A stretch of 64,000 nt of DNA from Myxococcaceae bacterium (GCA_016793095.1 JAEUJQ010000005.1:62001-126000); one strand, 5' to 3'; shown: positions 1 through 9,137, counted from the first letter of the stretch. Notes: generated by a model from the letters alone, not told the origin. Made by a program: numbers and translations.

Positions 1-534
1 GGCGAGCGGCTGGCCGAGGTGACGATTCACCGGGCGGTCGCTTCGCCGCTGTCTCGCGCGCGCCGCACCGCCGAGTACGCGCTCGGCGGCCGCACGCTCA
101 CGCTCGCGTTCGACGACGGGCTCAAGGAGATCTCGCACGGCGGCTGGGAAGGGAAGCTGGTGAGCGAGATCGAGGCCTCGCACCCTGACCTCCTCGACGC
201 GTGGAAGCACCGCCCCAACGCGACGTTGCCGGCGGGGCCGAACGCCGAGTCGCTCCAGCAGGTGCTCGATCGCGCGTGGCTCGCGCTGGGCCGGGCGACG
301 AAGGGCCTCGGGGCCAGCGAGACCGTGCTGGTGGTGGCGCACGACGCGGTGAACCGCGTGCTGCTGTGCCGGGTGCTGGGCCTGCCGCTCGAGCGCGTGT
401 GGTCGTTCCGTCAGGCCCCGGCCACGCTGAACGTGTTGTCAGGCGACACGCTCGAGGCGCTGCAGGTCGTGCGGCTCAACGACGCCGATCACGTCGCGCC
501 GCTGTTCAAGGAAGCCGTTCACAAGGCCGTCTGA
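1..534 (+). CDS. Histidine phosphatase superfamily protein, 5' end cut by window
   Basis: The frame is open to the window edge (the first visible residues are [10 protein letters not shown]), so the gene starts upstream and the N-terminal RHG motif with the phospho-accepting histidine is missing here. What remains is typical of the phosphoglycerate-mutase/alpha-ribazole-phosphatase superfamily: '[11 protein letters not shown]', the acidic 'ISHGGWEGK' segment, and the second catalytic histidine in 'VVAHDAVNR'. Members remove phosphate from small metabolites; the substrate cannot be told from this part. serC follows after 13 nt, so the two may be co-transcribed. A GTG at 19 could be miscalled as a start, but the conserved domain continues upstream of it. 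Confidence 0.85.
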   Translation, partial: GERLAEVTIHRAVASPLSRARRTAEYALGGRTLTLAFDDGLKEISHGGWEGKLVSEIEASHPDLLDAWKHRPNATLPAGPNAESLQQVLDRAWLALGRATKGLGASETVLVVAHDAVNRVLLCRVLGLPLERVWSFRQAPATLNVLSGDTLEALQVVRLNDADHVAPLFKEAVHKAV

Positions 535-547
535 GCCCGAGGGCACC

Positions 548-1636
548 ATGCGAGTCATCAACTTCAACGCCGGGCCGGCCGGCCTCCCGCTGCCAGCGCT
601 CGAGCGCGCGCGGGATGAGCTGCTCGACTTCCAGGGCTCGGGCATGTCGATCATGGAGCACTCGCACCGCGGCAAGGAGTACGACGCGGTCCACCAGGAG
701 ACGATCGCCCGGCTCGAGCGGCTGCTGGGCCTGCCGAAGACGCACACGGTGCTGTTCTCGACCGGCGGCGCGTCGATGCAGTTCGCCCTCATCCCCACCA
801 ACTTCCTGCACGCCGGCACGAGCGCCGACTACGTGCTGACGGGCGGCTGGTCGGAGAAGGCCCTCGACGAGGCGAAGGTGCTGGGCCAGACGCGCGTCGC
901 CGCCAGCACCCGCAACCCCGACGGCCGCTACACGCGGGTGCCCACGCAGGCCGAGGTGACGTTCGATCCGAAGGCGGCGTACGTCCACACCACGTCGAAC
1001 AACACGCTGTTCGGTACCCAGTTCCATTCCTTCCTCGACACCGGCGCGGTGCCGCACGTCTGCGACATGAGCTCGGACTTCCTCTGGAAGCCGATCGACT
1101 GCGCGAAGTTCGATCTCATCTACGCTGGGGCGCAGAAGAACCTGGGGCCCTCGGGCGTGGTGGTGATCGTCGCGAAGAAGGCCTTCCTCGAGAGCGCGCG
1201 GAAGGACATCCCGAAGGTGTTCCGCTACCAGACGCACGCCGAGGCGAACTCGCTCTACAACACGCCGCCGACGCTCGCGATCTACCTCGTGCGCAACGTG
1301 CTCACGTGGATGGAAGGGCAGGGTGGCCTGCCGGCGATGGAGCGACGCAACCGCGCGAAGGCCGACGCGCTCTACGGCTGTCTCGACTCGCTCGCGGGCT
1401 TCTACTCGGCGCCGGTCGAGAAGGCCTCCCGGTCGACCATGAATGTGGTGTTCCGCCTGCCGTCCGAGGCGCTCGAAGAACAGTTCGTCGCAGAGGCGAA
1501 GAAGGCCGGCATGGTGGGGCTCAAGGGGCACCGCCTGACCGGAGGGCTTCGCGTCTCGACGTACAACGCGGTCTCGGAGGCCGACGTGCAGACGCTCGTC
1601 GGGTTCATGAAGTCGTTCGCGAAGTCGAAGGGCTGA
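548..1636 (+). CDS. serC: Phosphoserine aminotransferase SerC
   Basis: A 362-residue class-V PLP aminotransferase of normal family length. It converts 3-phosphohydroxypyruvate and glutamate to phosphoserine in serine biosynthesis, and the related step of pyridoxine synthesis, in the cytosol. The start '[10 protein letters not shown]' is the family signature. 'STGGASMQF' is the phosphate/PLP pocket, and Lys197 in '[12 protein letters not shown]' is the expected Schiff-base lysine. The ATG at 548 lies just after the upstream phosphatase stop. The downstream chalcone-isomerase-like gene has its own leader, so serC may close this unit. Confidence 0.95.
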   Translation: MRVINFNAGPAGLPLPALERARDELLDFQGSGMSIMEHSHRGKEYDAVHQETIARLERLLGLPKTHTVLFSTGGASMQFALIPTNFLHAGTSADYVLTGGWSEKALDEAKVLGQTRVAASTRNPDGRYTRVPTQAEVTFDPKAAYVHTTSNNTLFGTQFHSFLDTGAVPHVCDMSSDFLWKPIDCAKFDLIYAGAQKNLGPSGVVVIVAKKAFLESARKDIPKVFRYQTHAEANSLYNTPPTLAIYLVRNVLTWMEGQGGLPAMERRNRAKADALYGCLDSLAGFYSAPVEKASRSTMNVVFRLPSEALEEQFVAEAKKAGMVGLKGHRLTGGLRVSTYNAVSEADVQTLVGFMKSFAKSKG

Positions 1637-1675
1637 GGCTAGCGTCGCCGCACTCACGTCGTCGGAGGTGCTCAC

Positions 1676-2218
1676 ATGAAGCGCGTGCTGCTGTTGTCGG
1701 GACTCATCGCGGGGTCGGCGTTCGCCGGCGAGCTCAAGGGCGTGAAGATGCCCGACGAGGTGCAGGTCGACGGAAAGGCGCTGAAGCTCAATGGCATGGG
1801 CCTGCGCGTGAAGTTCATCGTGCAGGTGTACGTGGCCGGTCTGTACGTCGAGAACGTCAACAAGGACGCGAACGCCATCCTGAAAGCGGACGAGGCCCGT
1901 CGGGTGGACATGAAGATGCTCCGCGACCTCGACAAGAAGGCGATCGTGGACGCGATCCGCACCGGCTTCGACAAGAACTCGGCCGACAAGCTGCCCGCCC
2001 TGAAGGAGCGGCTCGACACCTTCTGCGGCCTCATCACCGACCTCAAGGAAGGCCAGACGCTGTCGATCAGCTACGTGCCCGGCAAGGGCACCTCGGTGGC
2101 GGGCTCCGCAGGCGCCACGCTGGTGCCCGGCAAGGACTTCGCCGACGCCCTGTTCGCCGTGTGGCTGGGCAAGGCGCCCGTCGATGACGGGCTGAAGAAG
2201 GGCATGCTTGGCGGGTAA
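1676..2218 (+). CDS. Secreted chalcone-isomerase-like protein
   Basis: A 180-residue protein with an N-terminal signal peptide (hydrophobic residues 4-16, likely cut near 'AFAGE') followed by a chalcone-isomerase-like fold domain. The diagnostic stretch is 'KLNGMGLRVKFIVQVYVAGLYVE'-type sequence at about residues 38-60 and the later 'SISYVPGKGT' strand. Bacterial members of this family are periplasmic, are not flavonoid enzymes, and are generally of unknown function, perhaps binding fatty acids. A GGAGG ribosome site sits 9 nt before the ATG. A TAGCGT element at 1640-1645 could be a -10 box. Confidence 0.75.
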   Translation: MKRVLLLSGLIAGSAFAGELKGVKMPDEVQVDGKALKLNGMGLRVKFIVQVYVAGLYVENVNKDANAILKADEARRVDMKMLRDLDKKAIVDAIRTGFDKNSADKLPALKERLDTFCGLITDLKEGQTLSISYVPGKGTSVAGSAGATLVPGKDFADALFAVWLGKAPVDDGLKKGMLGG

Positions 2219-2229
2219 GTGCCCGTCGT

Positions 2230-2259
2230 GAGGCCGGAATCACGCGATCTCGCGGCCTC
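2230..2259 (+). terminator. Possible terminator hairpin after the chalcone-isomerase-like gene
   Basis: GAGGCCG (2230-2236) can pair with CGGCCTC (2253-2259) across a 16-nt loop, 11 nt after the stop codon. There is no T-tract, so it may only be a 3' stabilising stem. Confidence 0.25.
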
Positions 2260-2320
2260 GTAGATCCGCCCCCGGGCTCCTGCGTTGAAGGGCTCACACC
2301 CTCACCAGGAGTCACCCCAC

Positions 2321-3436
2321 ATGAAGCGCTCCGCTCTGCTCGCCGCGTGCTGCGCGGCGTTGATGGCCGTCCCTTCTCTCGCTGCCGAGACGCCGCGGGA
2401 GCCGAAGATCCAGATCGCCATCTTGATCGACACCTCGAGCTCGATGGACGGCCTCATCAACCAGACGCGGGAGCAGCTCTGGAAGATCGTCAACACGTTC
2501 GCGACCGCGAAGCGCGACGGCAAGCGCGCGAAGCTCGAGCTGGCCCTGTACCAGTACGGCAACGACGGGCTGCCCGCGGCCAACCACTACGTGAAGAAGA
2601 TGTCTGATCTCACCTCGAACCTCGACAAGGTGTCGGAGCAGCTGTTCGCCCTGCGCACCAACGGCGGCGAGGAGTGGTGCGGCGCGGTCATTCAGCACGC
2701 GATGAAGGAGCTCGAGTGGAGCGGCAACGCGGGCGACCTGAAGCTCATCTACATCGCCGGCAACGAGCCGTTCGACCAGGGCCCCATCGCGTACCGCGAG
2801 GTCGTGAAGTCGGCGATCGCGAAGGGCATCGTGGTGAACACGATTCACGCGGGCGACCAGGCGACGGGCGTCTCGCAGCACTGGGCCGACGCGGCGAAGC
2901 TGGCTGACGGCGCCTTCCTCACCATCGATCAAAACCGCGCCATCGCCCGCGTCGACGCGCCGCAGGACGTCGAGATCGCGAAGCTGAACGAGGCGCTCAA
3001 CAAGACGTACATCGGCTACGGCCCGCAGGGTGGCGAGGCGGTGGCCCGCCAGGCCGCGCAGGACTCGAACGCGCAGGGCATGTCGGCCGGCTCCCTGGCG
3101 ACGCGCGCTGCCGCCAAGGCCTCGGTCCAGTACAACAACGCCGACTGGGATCTCGTCGACGCGAAGAAGGAGGGCAAGAAGGTCGCCGACATGCCCGCGG
3201 CGGCGCTGCCCGCGCCGATGCAGGCGATGAAGCCGGCCGAGCGCGAGGCCTACGTCGAAGAGAAGTCGAAGGAGCGCGCCGAGCTGCAGGCGAAGATCGC
3301 GAAGCTCGCGAAGGACCGTGACGCCTACGTCGCCACCGAGATGAAGAAGCAGGCGGAGAAGGGCGGCAAGGCGATGGACGAGGCGGTCATCGAGTCGGCC
3401 GTCTCGAAGGCGAAGGCCGCGAACTACGAGTTCTGA
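2321..3436 (+). CDS. Secreted von Willebrand factor A domain protein
   Basis: A 371-residue periplasmic or secreted protein. I prefer the ATG at 2321 because it begins a clean signal peptide (MKRSALLAACCAALMAVPSLAAE); an earlier in-frame ATG at 2285 would put a charged tail in front. Residues about 28-200 form a VWA domain with an intact MIDAS start 'DTSSSM' (metal-dependent ligand binding) and later 'GGEEWCGAVIQ'. The C-terminal third is alanine/lysine-rich with a predicted helical coiled segment at about 300-350. The ligand is unknown. It stands alone between two hairpins and is not obviously part of the minus-strand VWA module downstream. Confidence 0.75.
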   Translation: MKRSALLAACCAALMAVPSLAAETPREPKIQIAILIDTSSSMDGLINQTREQLWKIVNTFATAKRDGKRAKLELALYQYGNDGLPAANHYVKKMSDLTSNLDKVSEQLFALRTNGGEEWCGAVIQHAMKELEWSGNAGDLKLIYIAGNEPFDQGPIAYREVVKSAIAKGIVVNTIHAGDQATGVSQHWADAAKLADGAFLTIDQNRAIARVDAPQDVEIAKLNEALNKTYIGYGPQGGEAVARQAAQDSNAQGMSAGSLATRAAAKASVQYNNADWDLVDAKKEGKKVADMPAAALPAPMQAMKPAEREAYVEEKSKERAELQAKIAKLAKDRDAYVATEMKKQAEKGGKAMDEAVIESAVSKAKAANYEF

Positions 3437-3461
3437 AGCGCCCACTGCGGCGTGACGCGAG

Positions 3462-3492
3462 CGGGGACTCCGGCCAGGCGCTGGGGTCCCCG
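3462..3492 (+). terminator. Hairpin between convergent genes
   Basis: CGGGGACTCC (3462-3471) pairs with GGGGTCCCCG (3483-3492), one G-T pair, 11-nt loop, 25 nt after the VWA stop and before the convergent JAMM gene end. There is no long T-run, so intrinsic termination is uncertain. Confidence 0.35.
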
Positions 3493-3519
3493 TCGGCGTT
3501 TCGAGGGGCGCGATGAACG

Positions 3520-3888
3520 TCACGCGGGGGAAGGTGGGCCGCTCATGCCCGAGGCGAGCCGAAGGAGCCCCGCCCACCACGGCTGGGACTCCACGGTGAC
3601 GTCAGCGCCGTCACGGCGAACGAGGAGCCCCTTCGGAGACACCACGGCCCAGGCCAGCCGCGCGCCCAGCGCCTCTTCGACGGCCTTCATCGTCGACTCG
3701 TCCTCGGCGCTGAAGGCGTGCGGCCCGACGGGGTGGCTGTGGACGATCAGCTCGAGCTCGTGCCGGTGCCGCCACAGCGCCTCCCAGCGCGCGCGGGAGT
3801 CGGGCAGGGCGAGGGCCGACTCCGACGCGTCGCTCCACAGCACCGCGCCGCCGCGGCCGATCAGCAGGAAGACCTCTCGCGCGCTCAT
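3520..3888 (-). CDS. Small JAMM/MPN-fold metallopeptidase (JAB family)
   Basis: A compact protein of about 122 residues carrying a textbook JAMM zinc motif, H-x-H-x7-S-x2-D, seen as 'HSHPVGPHAFSAED'. Candidate upstream glutamates lie in 'SDASESALALP' or 'RARWEALW'. JAMM proteases remove ubiquitin-like tags or trim peptides in pathways such as cysteine (CysO/Mec+) and cofactor synthesis. The ATG at 3888 overlaps the stop of the upstream gene (ATGA), which favours it over a GTG six bases earlier. It is the last gene of a three-gene module with a coiled-coil protein and a VWA protein. No ubiquitin-like, E1 or E2 gene is visible here, so the substrate is unknown. Confidence 0.7.
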   Translation of the reverse strand: MSAREVFLLIGRGGAVLWSDASESALALPDSRARWEALWRHRHELELIVHSHPVGPHAFSAEDESTMKAVEEALGARLAWAVVSPKGLLVRRDGADVTVESQPWWAGLLRLASGMSGPPSPA

Positions 3889-4904
3889 GGCCACCTCAGG
3901 ATCACCAGCGCCCCCGTGTCCATCGCCTCCTCGATCACGCCGATCAACGACTCCAGGGTGACGAGCTCGTCGCGTGGCGGGTGGCCCAGGCAGATGCCCG
4001 AGTCGATCACCTGCAGCGTCGCGCCGTCGACGATCGAGATGAAGCGCTCGCCGCGGTAGCGGAAGACGACCTCGAGCTGCCCGTCGCGCAGGCGCCGGAG
4101 GGTCTCGAGCTGGGCGCCGGCGGCGGCGAGCGTGTTCTCGGCCCGCTCCTCCACCGTGTCCTGCGGGCGGTTCCGCCGGCCCAGGCCTTGCGCGGCCTCG
4201 TGCGCCTGGCGATCACGGAGCGCCTGCCGTTGAACCTCGAGGTCCGCGGCGACGAGCTGCTGCTGGCGGCGCCGCTCGAGCTCGAGCAGCTCCCGGCGGG
4301 CCAGCTCGCGCTCGTCCTCCAGCGCTTGAAGCACCGCCTCGGCCTTCGGCGCGCCCTCCTCGGCGATCGGTCCGAGCGACAGCCGCACCTCGAGGGGAGC
4401 GAAGCGCACGTTCTTCTCGCGGCCGACGCGCTCGAGCACCGACAGCCCGTACGCCGCGCGGAGCGGCGCCGGCACGCCCTTCACGTCCTTCAAGGCCCGG
4501 CGCTCGGCCAGCGCCTCCCGCAGCGTGCCCTCGGCTTCGCTCTCGAACTCGAGGCTGTCGAAGAGCAGCGCGCCGTCGCTCCAGCGCCGGGCGACGATGG
4601 GGCTGAAGAGGGGCGGCTCCTCGTCTGGCAACAGCTGCACCGGCTCGATGACGCCGCCCTCGCGGAACAGGCGATCGCCGCGCAGCCAGCCGCGCACCTT
4701 CGGCCGCTTCGAGAGATCCGGCGGGTCGGCGGGCCCCTGCAGCGTCGCCTTCCGCCCCGAGACCTCGAACGAGTACCAGCCCGGCTTCCCCGGCGCCTCG
4801 CCCGTGAGGCGGAGCCGGCGATCCCCCGCGTCGACGTCGCGCCCGCCCAGCCACGGCAACACGAGCGCCTCGGTTTTCGCGAGGAACCGCCGGTAGTCCA
4901 CCAT
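3885..4904 (-). CDS. Coiled-coil protein of a VWA/JAMM module, unknown function
   Basis: A 339-residue cytosolic protein that I do not recognise. Residues 1-190 look like mixed alpha/beta globular sequence rich in charged turns. About 195-260 is an Arg/Glu/Gln-rich coiled coil ('ARRELLELERRRQQQ'). The last 80 residues are strand-rich ('LEVVFRYRGERFISIVDG') and end in 'LVILRWP'. Its ATG lies in the TGATG overlap with the VWA gene and its stop overlaps the JAMM start, so the three proteins are translationally coupled and probably made in fixed ratio. A scaffold or substrate role for the VWA and JAMM partners is inference. Confidence 0.6.
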   Translation of the reverse strand: MVDYRRFLAKTEALVLPWLGGRDVDAGDRRLRLTGEAPGKPGWYSFEVSGRKATLQGPADPPDLSKRPKVRGWLRGDRLFREGGVIEPVQLLPDEEPPLFSPIVARRWSDGALLFDSLEFESEAEGTLREALAERRALKDVKGVPAPLRAAYGLSVLERVGREKNVRFAPLEVRLSLGPIAEEGAPKAEAVLQALEDERELARRELLELERRRQQQLVAADLEVQRQALRDRQAHEAAQGLGRRNRPQDTVEERAENTLAAAGAQLETLRRLRDGQLEVVFRYRGERFISIVDGATLQVIDSGICLGHPPRDELVTLESLIGVIEEAMDTGALVILRWP

Positions 4905-6673
4905 CAGCCCTTCACCTCGAGCAGCGGCGTGCGCATGACCCGCTCCACCCAGCCCTGCTGCGGAGCGGTGCCCACGGCCACCGGCGCCTCGAGCAGCGCC
5001 TTCAGCACGCGCGGCACCTGGTACGGGTCGTCGAACGTCGACGCCTGCACCTCGCTGAAGGGCACCTTGAGCTGCCCTGCCGCCGAGCGCACCGTGTTGC
5101 CCCGCGCGCCGTGGCCCGCCACCGCGACGAGCATGGCCATGGCCGCCGGGGAGTAGCCCAGCTCACGGAAGGCGCGCGCGAACTGATCGCCCGCCTCGCC
5201 GGCCTCGTCGCCCACCACGATGACGATCAGCCGCGCCGAGTCCGGCAGGCGCACGCCCGCACCGTGGAGCGCGCGCACCGCCGCGCCGTGCGTGGTGCCG
5301 CCGCTCGCCTTGATCGTCTGCAGCATGTGCTTCACCGCCGCGCTGTTGGCCGCCTTCGGGACCAGCACCGTGCCCACCGTGTCGAAGGTCGCGATGTGCA
5401 CCTTCTCGAGCGGGAAGCCGGCGAGGATGCGGGTCAGCGCCTCCTTCGACTGCTCGATCGCGCCCTCCATCGAGCCCGACTTGTCGATGAGGAACATCAC
5501 GCGCACGTCGACGTCCTTCGTCGCCTCGGTCACGGCCTTCTTCACCGCGACATCGGCGGCCTCGACCAGCTTGTCCTTCAGCGCCTGCGAGCGGACGTTT
5601 TTCGCGACGTTCAGCGCGCGCTGATCGGTCGACTCGGCGATGGCCTTCTCCCAGCGCTGGCGGATCTCGGCGTCCGCCATGAGGCCCAGGGACTCGAGCG
5701 TCGGCGTCAACATGCGCAGGTCGCGGTCGGAGAGCGAGGGCACCAGCGCCGCCATGATCGCCGGCGTGAGGCCCACGTCCTTCGGCAGGCGGCCCACCAC
5801 GTCCTTGTAGGCGAGGCGCTGGGTCTCGATCGCCTCGCAGATCTCGGCCTCGGACAGCCCGTCGAAGCGGTCCTTCTTCTCGAGCTTGAGCGCGCCCAGG
5901 CCCACGGTGCGGTGACCGCCGGCGGCCTGCTTCTGCTTCCAGCCCAGCACCTCGAAGAATCGCTGCGACTTCGGCTTGTAGCCGGCCTTGCGGGCGATGG
6001 CCTTGATGGTCTCCTTGAAGCCGGCCTTCACGAGGCCCTCGAGGAGCTGCGGGTTCGCCTCGCGGTACTCGAGCCACTTCTGCGCGGCGCGCTTCCACCG
6101 GCCCAGCGGCGCCTTCTTCGAGGCGGGATCACCGAAGCCGGCCTTGCGGTTCAGCTTCGCGATGGCGTCGGTCTCGAGCAGCTCGGCGACGCGCAGGACG
6201 GCCTTCGGCGTCATCATGCGCTGCGACTTCTTCTCGTAGAACAGCAGCATGGCCTCGCCGATGCGGCGGAAGTCGTCGTCGTAGAAGGCCACCGAGCCGT
6301 CGTCGTCCTTGACCGGCTGACCCGCGCGCGTCTGGACCAGCATGAGCGCCGAGGCCGCGACCTTCAGATCGCGCCAGTCGGTCTCCTTGAGCGCGTAGCT
6401 CGCGAAGTGGGCGAACAGATCCTGGTTGAGGGCGTAGATCTCGAGCAGCCGCGCGTAGAGGCGCTCGGCCGCGGTGACGTGAAGGCCGGGCTTCACCTCG
6501 ACGGCGCCGCGCGGCAGGGCGACGCCCTTCTTCGGCCGCATCTGCCAGAGCCCACCGAGCTCGATGCCGGGGCGGTTGTGCCAGAGGTGCGCCGAGCTCG
6601 AGAGGATCAGATCGAGCAGCTTCTCAGCCGGGCCCATCTGCGCTTCCGGGAGCGGGTTTCGTGCGTTGGCCAT
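4904..6673 (-). CDS. VWA protein with N-terminal helical-repeat (TROVE-like?) region
   Basis: A 589-residue cytosolic protein with no signal peptide. Residues 1-360 are helical and repeat-like ('LNQDLFAHFASYALKETDW', 'LKVAASALMLVQTR'), reminiscent of TROVE/HEAT solenoids, followed by 'SLSDRDLRMLTPTLESLG'. Residues about 395-560 are a VWA domain with intact MIDAS 'DKSGSM', 'SGGTTHGAA' and 'VVGDEAGE'. TROVE plus VWA is the layout of Ro60/Rsr RNA-binding rings, but my TROVE assignment is only an impression. It is first in the module with the coiled-coil and JAMM genes. It starts at ATG 6673, with 69 nt between it and the cupin gene end. Confidence 0.65.
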   Translation of the reverse strand: MANARNPLPEAQMGPAEKLLDLILSSSAHLWHNRPGIELGGLWQMRPKKGVALPRGAVEVKPGLHVTAAERLYARLLEIYALNQDLFAHFASYALKETDWRDLKVAASALMLVQTRAGQPVKDDDGSVAFYDDDFRRIGEAMLLFYEKKSQRMMTPKAVLRVAELLETDAIAKLNRKAGFGDPASKKAPLGRWKRAAQKWLEYREANPQLLEGLVKAGFKETIKAIARKAGYKPKSQRFFEVLGWKQKQAAGGHRTVGLGALKLEKKDRFDGLSEAEICEAIETQRLAYKDVVGRLPKDVGLTPAIMAALVPSLSDRDLRMLTPTLESLGLMADAEIRQRWEKAIAESTDQRALNVAKNVRSQALKDKLVEAADVAVKKAVTEATKDVDVRVMFLIDKSGSMEGAIEQSKEALTRILAGFPLEKVHIATFDTVGTVLVPKAANSAAVKHMLQTIKASGGTTHGAAVRALHGAGVRLPDSARLIVIVVGDEAGEAGDQFARAFRELGYSPAAMAMLVAVAGHGARGNTVRSAAGQLKVPFSEVQASTFDDPYQVPRVLKALLEAPVAVGTAPQQGWVERVMRTPLLEVKG

Positions 6674-6742
6674 GGCGTCATCCTCCCTTGGTCGGGGATG
6701 AACGCCATGACTTTCGGCCAGCCCGTCACTGACGTGCGGTCG

Positions 6743-7210
6743 TCACTGGCCGTCTTTTTCGCCGTCGAGGTAGCCGACCTGCGAGTCCTTCTTGAACATG
6801 AAGCGCTGCCCTGAGGGGAACGCGCCCACCGCGCAGGCGATCTTCCCGGAGTCGGGGTACTCGACGATGTCGAAGCCCTTGCCGACCGAGAGGCCGAGGT
6901 AGACGAGCTCAGCCGTGCCGTCGTTGATGAGCTGGTGTGCGCCGGCGCCTGCTTCGAACGCCACGTAGTCGCCAGGGCCGATGGCGGTGAGGCCGTCGGG
7001 CGTGCGCACCTTCGCGGTGCCAGAGACGACGTAGAGCGCCTCTTCGGTCACGTGGTGCGCGTGGAAGGGGAACGACTTCTTGCCTGGCGGCAGGCGCCAC
7101 AGCGACGCCCCGAGCGCCGGGGACGACGACAGGGCCTTGCGCTGCTGCTGGAACGCGCCCTGGCTGAGCGCGTCGGTCCACGGGGCCTCGGCCGACTTCA
7201 CGAGCTTCAT
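6743..7210 (-). CDS. Cupin-domain protein
   Basis: A 155-residue single-cupin protein. The two cupin motifs are visible as 'FHAHHVTEEALYVVSG' (metal-binding histidines and glutamate) and 'GDYVAFEAGAGAHQLIN'. Such proteins bind a metal and act as small sugar-nucleotide or oxidised-compound enzymes or as sensors; the substrate cannot be deduced. The ATG at 7210 (MKLVKSAEAPW) has AAAGGCACTGTC upstream; a longer 5' extension encodes only arginine-rich sequence and was discarded. It is divergent from the secreted-protein gene at 7266. Confidence 0.8.
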   Translation of the reverse strand: MKLVKSAEAPWTDALSQGAFQQQRKALSSSPALGASLWRLPPGKKSFPFHAHHVTEEALYVVSGTAKVRTPDGLTAIGPGDYVAFEAGAGAHQLINDGTAELVYLGLSVGKGFDIVEYPDSGKIACAVGAFPSGQRFMFKKDSQVGYLDGEKDGQ

Positions 7211-7265
7211 GACAGTGCCTTTCTGGTGCTTGTGCGGGGAGAACGAGCGCGCGAGCCTCACACGC

Positions 7266-8046
7266 ATGCGCCTCTGCGTCATCGTCGGAGTGGTCCTCGC
7301 GGCGCCGGCCGTCCGCGCGTCGTCACGCTTCGAGGTGATCGGCCTGTCGAAGACGCACCTCGCGGTCCGGGAGCTGTTCTCGCGCTCGGAGTGCTGCGGC
7401 GCCGACCCGGTGGTGGACTGCCGCTACGAGGGCGTCAGCCAGCTCGAGAAGCGCCCTCGACGTGCTGAAGCCCGGCATCGCCTTCGTGCGCATGCCCCAG
7501 CGCCTCGGCGCGGTCCGCCTGCACGTGCTGCCGTGGAAGGCCGGCGCGCTCGTGAGCCCGACCGGGAAGGACGTCGACGGCCTCAAGACGTTCGAGATCT
7601 ACGAGTCCGTGACGAAGAGGGAAGCGTGCACGCAGAGGGCGGTGTCGACCGCGCGGCTGGCCGAGGCGCACGCGTACGCGAAGTCGGTCGGCATCGATCT
7701 GAAGGCGCCCCTCGAGGTCAGCACGGTCGAGGGTGATCCCACCGTGTCGGCAGACGACTGCACGAGCGCGAAGTACGCGCCGAGGTGCCGGCCCGAGGAG
7801 CCGATCGGACCAGCGTTCTTCGTCTTCGGTGAGGTGCCCGACACGCGGATCCTCCACCTCTTCGTCGAGACCGGGCCAGGCGCGTGGCGGCAGGCGACGG
7901 TGTCGAACAACGGCGGCGCCTGGCTCAGCCCGAGGCGCGAGGCCCTGAACGACGTCGGCCGCGTGGTGCACTTCCGGCGCTTCACCCACTTCATGGGCGA
8001 GGTGTTCGAGTTCCCCCTCTTCCTCGTCGTGCCCAGGTCGCAGTGA
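7266..8046 (+). pseudogene. Secreted protein of unknown function, interrupted by a frameshift
   Basis: Residues 1-60 read from ATG 7266 with a signal peptide (MRLCVIVGVVLAAPAVRA) and two cysteine-rich turns ('SECCGADPVVDC'). Near 7446-7450 the reading must slip by one base: 'cag ctc gag' continues sensibly as 'agc gcc ctc gac gtg ctg', giving SALDVLKPGIAFVRMP. The second part runs to 8046 with cysteines in 'CTSAKYAPRC' and ends 'FPLFLVVPRSQ'. A single extra base in 'gagaagc' explains everything. It could be a sequencing or assembly error, a young pseudogene, or two separate genes (GTG at 7462). No domain recognised. Confidence 0.6.
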
Positions 8047-8093
8047 GGGGATAGGAGCGGCGCGCGTCGAGGCCGTCGGTTAAGTCGCGGCAC

Positions 8094-9137
8094 ATGAACG
8101 CTCCGCTGCCGAGGCTCACCCAGCTGTCCAGCTGCGCGGGCTGCGCCGCCAAGCTGCGCCCCGACGTGCTGCACGAGATGCTGAAGGGCCTGCCCAACAC
8201 GAAGGTGAAGGAGGCGCTCGTCGGCTTCGAGACGAGCGACGACGCGGCGGTGTACCGGCTCAAGCCTGATCTCGCGGTGGTCGAGACGGTCGACTTCTTC
8301 CCGCCCGTGCTCGACGACCCGTTCGCCTACGGGCAGATCGCCGCGGCCAACGCGATGAGCGACATCTGGGCGATGGGCGGCCGGGCGATCTTCGCCCTCA
8401 ACATCGTCGCCTTCCCGAAGGAGCTGCCGATCACGATCCTCCACGAGATCCTCGCGGGCGGCGCGTCGAAGGCGAAGGAGGCCGGCATTCCCATTCTGGG
8501 CGGGCACTCGGTGCAGTCGCCCGAGCCGAAGTACGGCATGGCGGTGACGGGCCTCGTGCACCCGAAGCGGGTGCTCACCAACGCCGGCGGCAAGGCTGGC
8601 GACGTGCTGATCCTCACCAAGCCGATCGGCACCGGCATCGCGACGACGGCCCTCAAGCGCGGCGTGGCGGCGAAGGACCTGGTGAAGCGGGTGACGAAGC
8701 AGATGGCGACGCTCAACAAGGCGGCGGGCGAGGTGTTCGCGAGCGGGAAGTTCAAGGTGAACGCGCTCACCGACGTGACGGGCTTCGGGCTCCTCGGTCA
8801 CGGGCTCGAGGTGGCGCGGGGGGCGAAGCTGCGGGCGGTCATTCAGCTCGAGGACGTGCCGCTGCTCCCGGGCGTCGCCGCGCTGGCAGAGCAGGGCGTG
8901 GTGCCCGGCGGGACGAAGACGAACCTCGCGCACGCCGAGAAGGGCGTGACGTTCCCCGACGGGTTGCCCGAGCCGATCAAGCACGTGCTCGCCGACGCGC
9001 AGACGAACGGCGGGCTGCTCGCCGCCGTGCCCGCGAAGGACGTGCCCAGGGCGCTCAGGGCGCTGGCGGCGAAGAAGGTCGATGCCTGGCCGATCGGCTG
9101 GCTCGAGCGCGGCCGCCCGGGGCTGACGGTCGTCTGA
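8094..9137 (+). CDS. selD: Selenide, water dikinase SelD (Cys form)
   Basis: A 347-residue enzyme making selenophosphate from selenide and ATP, the selenium donor for selenocysteine and selenouridine. The N-terminal loop 'LTQLSSCAGCAAK' places the essential Cys17 and Lys20 at the same positions as in the E. coli enzyme. An additional Cys14 is present, and no in-frame TGA is needed, so this is the cysteine form. 'DDAAVYRL', 'NAMSDIWAMGG', 'GGHSVQSPEP', 'TDVTGFGLLGH' and 'DAQTNGG' are the AIRS-family signatures. selA/selB are not in the window. Followed by the thioredoxin gene. Confidence 0.95.
   Translation: MNAPLPRLTQLSSCAGCAAKLRPDVLHEMLKGLPNTKVKEALVGFETSDDAAVYRLKPDLAVVETVDFFPPVLDDPFAYGQIAAANAMSDIWAMGGRAIFALNIVAFPKELPITILHEILAGGASKAKEAGIPILGGHSVQSPEPKYGMAVTGLVHPKRVLTNAGGKAGDVLILTKPIGTGIATTALKRGVAAKDLVKRVTKQMATLNKAAGEVFASGKFKVNALTDVTGFGLLGHGLEVARGAKLRAVIQLEDVPLLPGVAALAEQGVVPGGTKTNLAHAEKGVTFPDGLPEPIKHVLADAQTNGGLLAAVPAKDVPRALRALAAKKVDAWPIGWLERGRPGLTVV

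Noticed and set aside
5111-6814. Long plus-strand frame opposite the VWA gene of the JAMM module
   Set aside because: Mirror of a gene with clear VWA motifs; composition typical of an antisense shadow.
8094-9137. Selenocysteine-encoding TGA in selD
   Set aside because: The active-site codon is Cys and the frame has no internal TGA.
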